Source: Hymenobacter plasmatis (GTDB taxonomy: Bacteria > Bacteroidota > Bacteroidia > Cytophagales > Hymenobacteraceae). Taken from it: a stretch of 64,000 bases of DNA. The number at the start of each line of letters is the position of its first letter. Within the stretch, counting starts at the first letter, position 1. The stretch covers positions 62,001 through 126,000 of the forward strand of contig NZ_JAJFAW010000013.1 in assembly GCF_020711255.1 (NCBI RefSeq), given 5' to 3'. The notes beneath the pieces are model-generated. The model worked only from the letters and a program-made list of their open reading frames with translations, ran no database searches and had not been told where the DNA came from. Both the position numbers and the translations under genes were made by a program. Shown piece by piece: positions 8,545-16,724 of the stretch.

Positions 8545-9255
8545 TTAAGTACCTATTATAAAAACCGTGGGAATCTTGTGCAGCTCCGGGGCCGGCAGGC
8601 GGCGCCAGTCCGATACCAGCAGGGTCTTGATAAACTCTCCGGCGCCCGTTACGTCGGCGGCTACGCACAGGCGGGTGCCGGGCTGCAAGTGGGCCAACAA
8701 GTCGCTGAACAGAGCCCCGTTGCGGTAAGGCGTTTCAATAAAGAGCTGCGCCTGCTGCCGCTGCTGGGCCTCGCGCTCCAGCGTTTTAATGGCTGCCACG
8801 CGGGGTGCTTTCTCAATAGGCAGGTAGCCGTGAAAGGCAAACTGCTGCCCGTTCAGGCCCGAGGCCATCAGGGCCAGCAGCAGGGACGACGGCCCCACCA
8901 GCGGCACCACTTTTATGCCCAGCCGGTGGGCCTCGCGCACCAAAGCCGCGCCGGGGTCGGCGATGCCCGGGCAGCCGGCCTCGCTCAAAATTCCCCCGTC
9001 AATGCCTTCTTTCAGCAGGGGCGCCAGGGCGGCGCGCACCTCGGCATCGGTGCTGTCTTTGTCGATGACTGTGAAACGGATGTCTTCGATTACGCGGGCC
9101 GGGGCCACGCTCTTCACGAAGCGGCGGGCCGTGCGGGCATTCTCTACCAGGAAATAGGGGAGGGCCGCCGCGGCGGCCACCACCTGCGGCGGCAGCACTT
9201 GCGGGGCCGTGTCTTCGGCCAGGGGGGTGGGGAGGAGGTATAGCGTAGCGGGCAT
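8545..9255 (-). CDS. RsmI-like SAM-dependent methyltransferase (tetrapyrrole methylase fold)
   Basis: A 236-residue protein of the tetrapyrrole methylase superfamily. The N-terminus LYLLPTPLAED replaces the usual Gly-rich LYVVATPIGN of RsmI. The conserved core LSEAGCPGIADPGAALVREA and VVPLVGPSSLLLALMASG is present, as is the later FIETPYRNGALF block. Canonical RsmI, which 2'-O-methylates C1402 of 16S rRNA, is about 280 residues; this protein lacks the C-terminal extension. It is probably the short RsmI paralogue seen in Bacteroidota, whose substrate I cannot name. It is transcribed toward the amt gene and stands alone. Confidence 0.85.
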   Translation of the reverse strand: MPATLYLLPTPLAEDTAPQVLPPQVVAAAAALPYFLVENARTARRFVKSVAPARVIEDIRFTVIDKDSTDAEVRAALAPLLKEGIDGGILSEAGCPGIADPGAALVREAHRLGIKVVPLVGPSSLLLALMASGLNGQQFAFHGYLPIEKAPRVAAIKTLEREAQQRQQAQLFIETPYRNGALFSDLLAHLQPGTRLCVAADVTGAGEFIKTLLVSDWRRLPAPELHKIPTVFIIGT

Positions 9256-9461
9256 CGGCGCGGGGAAGAAGACGCAAAGGAACGGCGCGGCCGGTTGCCA
9301 TTCCTGCGCACTCCCTCTCCGACGCCAGCCAACGCGAATAACGTAACGGGCCGCCCTGTACCAACTGGACGGTCCGTTAAGAAATTAACCGCTTTCCAGC
9401 GTGGCCTTGAACCACTTCTATTCTATGTAGATAAATCAGTTGAGTTGAGCACAATGTGGCC

Positions 9462-10826
9462 TTAGGGCCGGGCTTGCTGCAGAATCATCATGAAGCTCGG
9501 CGCTTTGGGCATTTCCTTAAGCAACCGGGTGTCGTTCAATCCCCAAGCCTCTACACCATCCAATGAGCTCAGGTCGCCCCCAGAGCCGGAGGAGCTTGGG
9601 CTGGATTGTTTCGTGAAGACGGACTCCTGGCTCATGGGCTGGTTGTGGTCGAGCGCCGTGCCATCGCCCAGCTGGCCAAAGCGGTTGGCGCCCCAGGCGT
9701 AGAGCTGGCCATCGGCGGTGTAGGCCAGGTTGTGAAAGCCTCCGCTGGCTATCCGAGTCCAGGCAACTGCCGCTGAGGCGTTCTCGGGCAGGGTAACCAC
9801 TACCGGCTGCAACTGCCGAACGGTGGTGCCATCGCCCAATTGGCCGGCGCAGTTGTTGCCCCAGGCTACCAGGCGGCCGTCGGCGCTCAGGGCCAGGGAG
9901 TGGGCATCGCCAGCGGCCACTTGCGTCCACACGGCGTTGGCTAAGCTGCCGGGCATTAGCATGAGCGTGGGCAAGTTGCGTCGGGTATCGTCTTCCTCTC
10001 CCAACTGGCCAAATCGGTTGGAGCCCCAGCTATAGAGCTTGCCATCTCTCGTCACGGCGAGGGTGTGAAAGCGGCCGGCGGCCACGTTGGCCCAGCGCAG
10101 CGCCGCCAGTTTCTGGGTTTGCCCTACGGCTTCGGGCTCGCGCGAGGTGGCGTAGGAGCCGTCGCCCAACTGGCCAAACTGGTTGTTGCCCCACGCAAAT
10201 AAGCGCCCATCGGCTGTGAGAGCTAGGGTGTGGTCGTTGCCCGCGGCTACCTGCGCCCAGGTGGTGTTGCGGGCACTCTCGGGCAGGGGCACTTCCACGG
10301 GGTGAGCGTAGTCGAGGCTCGTGCCTTGCCCGAGCTGGCCGTTGGTGTTATTGCCCCAGGCATAGAGGTGGCCGTCGGTGGTGAGGGCCAGCGAATGCGA
10401 GGTGCCCGCGGCCACCTGCTTCCAGGTGGCGTGGGCTGCCTCCTCGGGGAGCTTCACCGCCACCGGGGTCAGGTGCTGCTTGGTGGTGCCGTCGCCCAGT
10501 TGGCCTTTGCTGTTGCCGCCCCAGGTGTATAGGCGGCCGTCGGTGGTCAGGGCCAGGGTATGGGAGGTGCCGGCAGCTACCTGCGCCCAGTGCGTGTTCG
10601 GGTCTTCGGTCTTCACGCGCACGGGGGTAGTGCTGCAGGTAGTGGTGCCGTTGCCGAGCTGTCCTTCCAGGTTGATGCCGCTGGTCCAGAGGCTACCGTC
10701 GGGGCGGATGATGGCGGAATGGTTAGTGCTGGCGGCGAAGGTGTTAGCAGGCGTCTGAGCGATGGCTGTACCGGCATTGAAGAGCAGGCACAGCCCGCCC
10801 CACAAGGGGATTGATTTAAGTAGCAT
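9462..10826 (-). CDS. Secreted RCC1-repeat protein (beta-propeller)
   Basis: A 454-residue protein with a signal peptide (LLKSIPLWGGLCLLFNAGTAIAQ) and seven or so RCC1 repeats of about 55 residues. Each carries a core such as VAAGTSHTLALTTDGRLYTW followed by GxNxxGQLGDGT, so the protein should fold as a seven-bladed propeller like eukaryotic RCC1. The C-terminal ~50 residues after the repeats (QSSPSSSGSGGDLSSLDG and on) look unstructured and show no clear T9SS sorting domain. It is likely periplasmic or outer-surface. The function is not known; in bacteria such propellers usually bind proteins or glycans. No partner gene is obvious. Confidence 0.85.
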   Translation of the reverse strand: MLLKSIPLWGGLCLLFNAGTAIAQTPANTFAASTNHSAIIRPDGSLWTSGINLEGQLGNGTTTCSTTPVRVKTEDPNTHWAQVAAGTSHTLALTTDGRLYTWGGNSKGQLGDGTTKQHLTPVAVKLPEEAAHATWKQVAAGTSHSLALTTDGHLYAWGNNTNGQLGQGTSLDYAHPVEVPLPESARNTTWAQVAAGNDHTLALTADGRLFAWGNNQFGQLGDGSYATSREPEAVGQTQKLAALRWANVAAGRFHTLAVTRDGKLYSWGSNRFGQLGEEDDTRRNLPTLMLMPGSLANAVWTQVAAGDAHSLALSADGRLVAWGNNCAGQLGDGTTVRQLQPVVVTLPENASAAVAWTRIASGGFHNLAYTADGQLYAWGANRFGQLGDGTALDHNQPMSQESVFTKQSSPSSSGSGGDLSSLDGVEAWGLNDTRLLKEMPKAPSFMMILQQARP

Positions 10827-10870
10827 GACGGTTTGCAGAAAAGAAGTGAGAAAGTTTTTCGTCTCCTAGG

Positions 10871-10914
10871 TCAGACAATCCTATAGATGCTCGGGATAAA
10901 CTACCGTTGTCTGA
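10871..10914. promoter_or_regulatory. Inverted repeat upstream of the RCC1 gene
   Basis: TCAGACAA at 10871-10878 and TTGTCTGA at 10907-10914 are perfect 8-bp inverted arms separated by 28 bp, about 45-90 bp upstream of the RCC1 gene start. This is a possible regulator site. The spacing is wide for one dimer, so confidence is low. Confidence 0.3.
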
Positions 10915-10962
10915 AGGGATGAAAAAATTTAATAAAACTGCGTTTTCGCTGCGTCTTGGGCA

Positions 10963-11002
10963 TAAAAAAATAGCAGCTCCGAAGCTGTCGGAGCCGCTAT
11001 TG
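10963..11002 (-). terminator. Intrinsic terminator of the alpha/beta hydrolase gene
   Basis: Read on the minus strand, AATAGCGGCTCCGACAGCTT then CGGAGCTGCTATT forms a strong hairpin followed by a run of seven T residues (10963-10969 as A on the plus strand). It lies about 75 bp beyond the hydrolase stop codon. Confidence 0.85.
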
Positions 11003-11075
11003 GCGTAACGCTTGAGCTAAAATTGAGGGGGTGAAAACCTGCCCCATTCAAGAGGCAACCATTAAGCAGAACGGT

Positions 11076-11858
11076 CTACTGCTGCACAAATGCCTTCACC
11101 AGTTGAAACGCTTCTTCGGGCTTCTCGGCATGCAGCCAGTGGCCGGCATCTACAACGGTTTCAACCTGCGAGTTGGGAAACAGCGCTGGTATGCCGTAGA
11201 GCTTGTCTTCGGCAGTGATATAGTTCGACTTGCCGCCCCGCACAAACAGCGCGGGTTTCAGAAATGGCTGCGTAGCGGACGTTTCTTCCCCCACAGCAGC
11301 CATTGAGGCGGCGAGCGTCTTCAGATTGATGCGCCAGGCAAAGGAATTGTCTTCGCGGCGGTACAGGTTTTTAAGCAGAAACTGGCGGACGCCCACTTGC
11401 GGAATATGCTGGGCCATGGCCGCATCGGCCTCCTGGCGGCTGCCGAGGTGGGCGAGGTCCACGGCGTGCAGGCCGGCGAGGATGTCGGTTTGGTGCGCCA
11501 TGTCGGAGAAACGCGGGGCAATGTCGAGCACGATAAGGCGGGCCAGGCGCTCGGGGTGGTCCAGGGCCAGGCGCATGGCCACTTTGCCACCCATGCTATG
11601 TCCCATGAGCGTGGAGTCGGGCCCCAGATGCAGGTGGTCGAACAGCGCCAGCACATCCTGCGCCATGAGGGCGTAGCTGTGCTCGGGGCTTTGGAAAGAG
11701 CGTCCGTGGTTGCGCAAATCCACGCTCACCACACGTAGCCCCGCTTCGGTGGCCCAGCGCCGGGCCAGGGTTTGCCAGTTGTCGAGGGTTCCGAAGAGGC
11801 CGTGGAGAATAACCAGGGGCCGGCCCTGGCCTTGGTCGAGGTAGTGAAGCAAAGGCAT
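11076..11858 (-). CDS. Alpha/beta-hydrolase (YbfF-like esterase)
   Basis: A hydrolase of about 260 residues. The oxyanion region LVILHGLFGTLDNW, the conserved VSVDLRNHGRS and the nucleophile elbow GHSMGG are all present, with the catalytic His in DAGHWLHAEKP near the C-terminus. This arrangement matches the YbfF/acyl-CoA esterase group. I take the start at 11858 (MPLLHYLDQGQG) rather than 11879, because the extra seven residues do not fit the family and the former gives the usual N-terminus. It ends in a strong intrinsic terminator and is a single-gene unit. The natural substrate is unknown. Confidence 0.9.
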   Translation of the reverse strand: MPLLHYLDQGQGRPLVILHGLFGTLDNWQTLARRWATEAGLRVVSVDLRNHGRSFQSPEHSYALMAQDVLALFDHLHLGPDSTLMGHSMGGKVAMRLALDHPERLARLIVLDIAPRFSDMAHQTDILAGLHAVDLAHLGSRQEADAAMAQHIPQVGVRQFLLKNLYRREDNSFAWRINLKTLAASMAAVGEETSATQPFLKPALFVRGGKSNYITAEDKLYGIPALFPNSQVETVVDAGHWLHAEKPEEAFQLVKAFVQQ

Positions 11859-12033
11859 GGGGCAAAAATAGCGCAGCATCTCTGGTCCGGCCGGGTGGGC
11901 CGCTGCGCTTTAGCTCAAGCATAGGGGGACGATAAATAAAGTAGTGGGTTTTAACTCAGCTTCACCTGCTCCACACCCACGGCCTCCGATTTTTGAGTCA
12001 AATTGATTCGCTTTTCCCTTCTTAGTTCTTCTG

Positions 12034-13440
12034 ATTCTGAAACTCTCCTCATTCCTGCTGGGCGCTATGCTGCTGTTGGTTGGCCGTGCCAATGCGCAGG
12101 TTACGCCGCCGGGCACCACGCCCCCCGTTACGCCGCCCAATGCCGCCGCGGCGCAAGAGCCTGCGCACCAGCCCAACGACACCGCGGGCCAGCCGCGCGA
12201 CTGGAGCCTGCATTTCCAGCAGACCCTCATCGACCAGTGGCACAACGACCTAAGCACGCCCTATGCCGGCGACTACAGCCTGGCAAACCGCGAATCCGCG
12301 AAGCTCTCGTTTACATCCACGCTGTTTATCGGCCGGCGACTGTGGAAGGGCGCAGCTATCTACTTCAACCCCGAAGTAGCCGGCGGCAGCGGCCTGAGCG
12401 GCGCGCGGGGCATTGCGGGCTTCACCAATGGCGAAACCTTCCGCATCGGCGACCCCTCGCCCAGTCTGTATTTGGCGCGCCTGTACCTGCGGCAGGTTTT
12501 CGCCCTGGGCACCGGCACGGCAACAGATGAGGACGACCTAAACCAGCTGGCCGGCCTACGCCCAGAGCGCTACTTCGCCATCAACCTGGGCAAGTTCAGC
12601 ACCGCCGATTTCTTCGACCAAAACAGCTACTCGCACGACCCGCGCACCCAGTTCCTGAACTGGAGCCTGATGAGTGCCGGCGGCTGGGACTACGCCGCCA
12701 ATACCCGCGGCTACACCGTAGGCGGCGTGCTGGAGTACGTGACGCCCGGCCTGGCCTTGCGTTTCGCTTCCACGCTCATGCCCACGCTGGCCAACGGCCC
12801 GGTGCTGGACTTCCACTACGGCACGGCCCACGCCGAAACCCTCGAACTCACCAAAGGCTACCGCCTCGGCGGCCGCCAGGGCACAGTGCGGGTACTGGGG
12901 TTCCGCAACGTAGCGGCCATGGCTACCTACCGCAGTGCCATTGCATTAGCTCAAGCCACCGGCACGCAGCCCGATGTGGTGGCCGTGCGCCAGAGCGGCC
13001 ACACCAAAGTGGGCTTTGGCCTGAATGCGGAGCAGGAGCTGACGCAAAATGTGGGCCTCTTCGCCCGCATCAGCTATAACGACGGCAAAAACGAAACCTG
13101 GGCCTTCACCGAAATTGACCGGAGCGCCAGCCTGGGGGTGGTGAGCACCGGCGCCCGCTGGCAGCGCCCCGACGACCGCCTCGGCGCGGCCGTGGTCGTG
13201 AACGGCATCAGCCCGGAGCACCGTGCTTACCTGGCGGCCGGGGGATATGGCTTTATCGTGGGCGACGGCGCGCTGCGCTACGGGCTGGAAAGAATCGGCG
13301 AGGTGTATTACAGCATCAGCCTGCCCCGCTACCATGCGGCCATCAGCCCTGATTATCAATTTGTGATGAACCCCGCCTACAACCGCGACCGCGGCGGCCC
13401 GGTGCATGTGGTGGCGCTGCGCCTTCACGTGGAGTTCTAG
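12034..13440 (+). CDS. OprB-type carbohydrate porin, probable non-ATG start
   Basis: An outer membrane porin of about 460 residues, similar to the OprB carbohydrate-selective family. The mature part begins after NAQ with a Pro/Thr-rich stretch and then shows alternating amphipathic strands. It ends in HVVALRLHVEF, the terminal-Phe strand that targets beta-barrels. The first ATG (12067) would leave a signal peptide of only ten residues with no positive charge. Upstream in frame, ATT (12034) or CTG (12037) gives a normal signal, LKLSSFLLGAMLLLVGRANA, before a stop at 12004. A non-ATG start is therefore likely; which codon is used is uncertain. The gene is divergent from the hydrolase. Confidence 0.8.
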   Translation: MLKLSSFLLGAMLLLVGRANAQVTPPGTTPPVTPPNAAAAQEPAHQPNDTAGQPRDWSLHFQQTLIDQWHNDLSTPYAGDYSLANRESAKLSFTSTLFIGRRLWKGAAIYFNPEVAGGSGLSGARGIAGFTNGETFRIGDPSPSLYLARLYLRQVFALGTGTATDEDDLNQLAGLRPERYFAINLGKFSTADFFDQNSYSHDPRTQFLNWSLMSAGGWDYAANTRGYTVGGVLEYVTPGLALRFASTLMPTLANGPVLDFHYGTAHAETLELTKGYRLGGRQGTVRVLGFRNVAAMATYRSAIALAQATGTQPDVVAVRQSGHTKVGFGLNAEQELTQNVGLFARISYNDGKNETWAFTEIDRSASLGVVSTGARWQRPDDRLGAAVVVNGISPEHRAYLAAGGYGFIVGDGALRYGLERIGEVYYSISLPRYHAAISPDYQFVMNPAYNRDRGGPVHVVALRLHVEF

Positions 13441-13545
13441 CGGAAACGCCTGCTGGGTCTACCAGCATTTGCGGCCATAAAACGAGCGGGGGTATAAAAT
13501 TCGGGCATATCCTTGCCCGGTCCGGCCGCCGCGGGCCCGTTGTCG

Positions 13546-13553
13546 TACCTTTG
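13546..13553 (+). promoter_or_regulatory. Promoter -7 element TACCTTTG
   Basis: TACCTTTG fits the Bacteroidota -7 consensus TAnnTTTG. It lies 45 bp before the GTG start of the KAS III gene. A matching -33 TTG is not clear. Confidence 0.6.
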
Positions 13554-13597
13554 CCACGGCGCAAAGCGCACTAGAATTTCCCACCCAACACCACCCT

Positions 13598-14545
13598 GTG
13601 TACCTTCATCATGTGGCTGCCTACCTTCCGGAGACAGTCGTCACTAATGCTCACTTCACCCGCCTCAATGGCTTGGCCAACGAGTGGATAATTGAGCGAA
13701 CCGGCATCCAGGAGCGCCGCAAAGCCGGGCCCGGCGAAAATGCCAACACCATGGCTATTGCCGCTACGCAGGCCGCTTTAGCCGCTGCGCCCGCCTTTGC
13801 CCAAGATACGGTCGACCTAGTGGTTGCCGGTACCTACACGCCCCACGATACCATCTTCACAGCCGCGCACGCCGTGCAGCGCTTCATTGGCATCAACGAA
13901 ATTCCAACGGTTAGCATCTCGTCGGCCTGCTCTTCTTTGCTGAACGCGGTGGAGATTGTGGAAGGCTACTTTGCGATGGGCAAAGCCACCCGCGCCATCG
14001 TGGTGGTAACAGAGCACAACACCGCTTACAACAACGAGGAGGACACCATGGCCGGCCACCTGTGGGGCGACGGCGCGGCGGCTCTGCTCATCTCCAAGGA
14101 GCGCATCAGCCCCGAAGATTTGGTTATTGCCGAGGTCATCACCGGTGGCGCCGCTCCGGTGAGCAAGGCCGATGAGGCCGTGACGCTCAAGCCCGTAGAG
14201 AAAGGCATTGTGATGCCTTTTGGGCGCGACGTGTTTCAGCAAGCCTGTATCTACATGGCCCGCGTGACGCAGAACCTGCTCGACAAGCACCACATCGCCA
14301 CACCCGACCTCACCTACCTCATCCCGCACCAAGCCAACCTGCGCATTTCAAAAAACGTGGTGAAGCAGCTGGGCATCGACCCTAGCCGGGCCGTGAACAA
14401 CATCGACCGCCTCGGCAATACCGGGTGCGCCGGAGCCGCCATTGGGCTGGCTGAAATCTGGGACACTCTTAAGGGCGGAGACAAGGTGATTGTCACGGTG
14501 TTCGGAGGCGGGTATTCCTACGGGGCCATGCTCTTGAATAAGTAA
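13598..14545 (+). CDS. 3-oxoacyl-ACP synthase III family protein
   Basis: A 315-residue ketoacyl-ACP synthase III-type enzyme, starting at GTG. The catalytic triad can be placed: Cys at about 111 in SISSACSSLLNAVE, His at about 244 in LIPHQANLRI, and Asn at about 274 in NTGCAGAAIGLAE. The classical member FabH condenses acetyl-CoA with malonyl-ACP to start fatty acid synthesis. This gene is not in a fab or plsX cluster, so it may instead be one of the extra KAS III paralogues common in Bacteroidota. It has its own promoter and is followed by a hairpin spacer and arfB. Confidence 0.9.
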   Translation: MYLHHVAAYLPETVVTNAHFTRLNGLANEWIIERTGIQERRKAGPGENANTMAIAATQAALAAAPAFAQDTVDLVVAGTYTPHDTIFTAAHAVQRFIGINEIPTVSISSACSSLLNAVEIVEGYFAMGKATRAIVVVTEHNTAYNNEEDTMAGHLWGDGAAALLISKERISPEDLVIAEVITGGAAPVSKADEAVTLKPVEKGIVMPFGRDVFQQACIYMARVTQNLLDKHHIATPDLTYLIPHQANLRISKNVVKQLGIDPSRAVNNIDRLGNTGCAGAAIGLAEIWDTLKGGDKVIVTVFGGGYSYGAMLLNK

Positions 14546-14678
14546 GGGTTGAGTTTTGAATGTTGAGAGTTGACTGAGCTGATAAGCCCAATCAATCTGC
14601 GCATTCGTCGCAGCACCAAGGGCTAAATGAGCGGCTATTTCAACTCAACATTTAACCCTCAAAACTCAGCACTTCCCC
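14546..14678. repeat. Imperfect inverted repeat filling the KAS III-arfB spacer
   Basis: The left arm (14547-14571, GGTTGAGTTTTGAATGTTGA and on) pairs with the right arm (14641-14670, CAACTCAACATTTAACCCTC and on) with one indel. The repeat starts directly after the stop codon and ends a few bases before the arfB start. It resembles the atp spacers in plan but has its own TTGAG/TTTGA word set. Confidence 0.7.
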
Positions 14679-15083
14679 ATGTTGCCTCCCGCCGACGCCT
14701 TCCTGCCCGAAATCACGTTTCAAACCAGCCGCTCCAGCGGACCCGGTGGGCAGAACGTGAACAAGGTGGAGTCGCGGGTGGAGCTGCGCTTTCCGTTGCT
14801 GAGCTCTCAGGTACTCACTGAGAGCCAGAAAGCCTTGATTCTGGAGAAATTGAGCAACCAGCTTACGGCTGAGGGCTTGCTCATCATCACGGCCCAGGAC
14901 GACCGCAGCCAGCTGCGCAACAAGGAAATAGCCCTGGCCCGTTTCCACGAGCTGCTGCAAAAGAGCCTACGCCGGCCCAAGCCCCGCAAAGCCACTAAAC
15001 CCAGCAAAAGCGCCGTGCGCAAGCGTCTAGAAGGCAAGAAGCTGCAGGGCGAAAAGAAAGCTAGCCGTCGGCGGCTAGAGTAG
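14679..15083 (+). CDS. arfB: Ribosome rescue factor ArfB (peptidyl-tRNA hydrolase, YaeJ)
   Basis: A 134-residue stand-alone class I release-factor domain. The catalytic GGQ lies at residues 23-25 in SSGPGGQNVNKVES. The C-terminal tail is strongly basic (RRPKPRKATKPSK, then KRLEGKK), which in ArfB enters the empty mRNA channel of stalled ribosomes. The enzyme releases the nascent peptide from ribosomes stalled on truncated mRNA. Length and both key parts match the family. It is convergent with mgtE across a perfect 40-bp inverted repeat that should terminate both transcripts. Confidence 0.95.
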   Translation: MLPPADAFLPEITFQTSRSSGPGGQNVNKVESRVELRFPLLSSQVLTESQKALILEKLSNQLTAEGLLIITAQDDRSQLRNKEIALARFHELLQKSLRRPKPRKATKPSKSAVRKRLEGKKLQGEKKASRRRLE

Positions 15084-15086
15084 GTA

Positions 15087-15175
15087 TTCGCACAGAGTTA
15101 AAATAGGAAAAGGGAGTTACGCAGAGCAAAATTCTCTCTGCGTAACTCCCTTTTCCTATTTTAACTCTGTGCGAA
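15087..15175. terminator. Perfect 40-bp inverted repeat between convergent genes
   Basis: The left arm 15087-15126 is the exact reverse complement of 15136-15175, with a 9-nt loop (CAAAATTCT). It starts just after the arfB stop and overlaps the region of the mgtE stop at 15179. Such a hairpin can act as a bidirectional terminator, although it lacks a following T-run. It is far longer than a normal terminator stem. Confidence 0.8.
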
Positions 15176-15178
15176 AGC

Positions 15179-16588
15179 TTAAAGCAGCGTGCCGTGCAAT
15201 AGCACCAGGGCCACCGTGAAGTAGATAATCAGCCCAGTTACGTCGACCAGCGTGGCCACGAAGGGAGCAGAAGAAGTAGCCGGGTCGAGGCCCAGCTTCT
15301 TGAGCAGCAGCGGTAGCATGGAGCCCGCCAGTGAGCCCCACAGCACAATGCCTACCAGCGCAATGCCCACCGTGAGCGCCACCATCAGCCAATGCGGGCC
15401 ATAAATGGGGGTGATGCTTTGCCAAACGGCGATGCGGGCAAACCCGACGATGCCCAGAATGACGCCCAGCGCGAGCCCCGACATGATTTCGCGCCGCAGC
15501 ACCCGCCACCACTCGCTGAGCGTGAACTCGCCCAGCGCCATGGCCCGGATGATGAGCGACGTGGCCTGCGAGCCCGAGTTGCCGCCGGAGCTGATAATGA
15601 GCGGAATGAACTGCACCAGCACAATGGCCTTTTGGAGCTCGCCTTCAAAAAACTGCATGGCCGAGGCCGTGAGCAGCTCGCCCAGAAACAGCACCACCAG
15701 CCAGCCGGCCCGCTTCTGCACCATGCGCAGGAGGGGCGTGGCGAGGTAGGGCTCATCGAGGGCTTCGGAGCCGCCCAGCTTCTGCATGTCCTCGGTGTCT
15801 TCCTGCTCGCGGATGCTCAGGATGTCGTCGATGGTCACGATGCCGAGCAGAATGCCCTGGTCGCTGACCACGGGCAGGGCGTTGCGGTCGTTGCGACGAA
15901 ACACGTCGATGGCGTCTTCCTGGTCCTGGGTAGCGGTGAGCTGCACAAAGCGACGGTCCATGAGGTCGCGCACCCGGGCCGTGGGCGCGGCCAGTAAAAA
16001 CTCGCGGATGCGGATGTCGTCGAGCAGGACGCCTTGGGCATCGGTCACGTAGAGCATGCTCAGCGTTTCGGACTGCCCGCCGTGCTGGCGAATGTAGTCG
16101 AGTACCTGCTGCACCGTCCACGTCTCGCGGATGGCAATGTAGTCGGGTGTCATGAGGCGGCCCACCGACTCTTCGGGGTAGCCCAGCAGCTGCAGGGTCA
16201 CCTTGCGCTCTTCTTCGGAGAGGCTCTGCACCAGCTCGGCCACGAAGTTGGCGGGCAGGAATTCGAGCAGGGCCGTGCGGTCGTCCGGCGACATTTCGTT
16301 GAGAATGTCGGCCATCTTGTCCTGGGCCAAGTTGTCGAGGAAGTGCCGCTGGATTTCCAGGTCCAAGTACTCAAACACCTCGGTGGCCAGCTTGAGGGGC
16401 AGCAGCCGGAAGATAATAAGCTGTTCGCGTTCCTCTTCTTCTTCAATAAGCGCCACCAACTCCGAGGGTTGAAACTCGCGGAGCACCTGCTTCAGCTTGA
16501 AAAATTCGCCCTCCTGAATCAGGGACGTGATGGTTTCCACGGTCTGCGGCTGCATGGGAAGAGGGGAGGAGAGTGCTTCGCTAGGCAA
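15179..16588 (-). CDS. mgtE: Magnesium transporter MgtE
   Basis: A 469-residue MgtE magnesium channel. The N-terminal superhelical domain (EFLPANFVAELVQSLSEEER) is followed by two CBS domains (VRDLMDRRFVQL and NALPVVSDQGILLGIVTIDD) and five C-terminal membrane helices, with SGGNSGSQATSLIIRAMALG in the pore region. The CBS and N domains sense cytosolic magnesium and close the channel. A later start at 16555 (MQPQTVET) is equally good. A minus-strand promoter element lies at 16618-16625. The gene is divergent from the cyanophycinase-like gene. No M-box riboswitch is evident in the short leader. Confidence 0.95.
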   Translation of the reverse strand: MPSEALSSPLPMQPQTVETITSLIQEGEFFKLKQVLREFQPSELVALIEEEEEREQLIIFRLLPLKLATEVFEYLDLEIQRHFLDNLAQDKMADILNEMSPDDRTALLEFLPANFVAELVQSLSEEERKVTLQLLGYPEESVGRLMTPDYIAIRETWTVQQVLDYIRQHGGQSETLSMLYVTDAQGVLLDDIRIREFLLAAPTARVRDLMDRRFVQLTATQDQEDAIDVFRRNDRNALPVVSDQGILLGIVTIDDILSIREQEDTEDMQKLGGSEALDEPYLATPLLRMVQKRAGWLVVLFLGELLTASAMQFFEGELQKAIVLVQFIPLIISSGGNSGSQATSLIIRAMALGEFTLSEWWRVLRREIMSGLALGVILGIVGFARIAVWQSITPIYGPHWLMVALTVGIALVGIVLWGSLAGSMLPLLLKKLGLDPATSSAPFVATLVDVTGLIIYFTVALVLLHGTLL

Positions 16589-16617
16589 GCAGGATTGTTA
16601 GGAGAGAAAAAGCCCTG

Positions 16618-16625
16618 CAAAAGTA
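16618..16625 (-). promoter_or_regulatory. Promoter -7 element of mgtE (TACTTTTG)
   Basis: On the minus strand this reads TACTTTTG, matching TAnnTTTG, about 30 bp before the first mgtE start. The flanking AGCCCT and AGGGCT form a small inverted repeat around it. Confidence 0.5.
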
Positions 16626-16724
16626 GGGCTAAAGCACAGCTTCAGGTCAAAAAAACGCGTTATGGAATCGGGCAAAGTGGTGTTGCTGCCAAAACCACCA
16701 TCTTGCCCCTTCAAACCAGTGCCT

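Noticed and set aside
15087..15175. Reading the 40-bp inverted repeat as insertion-sequence ends
   Set aside because: The arms lie only nine bases apart with no room for a transposase and no evident target duplication.
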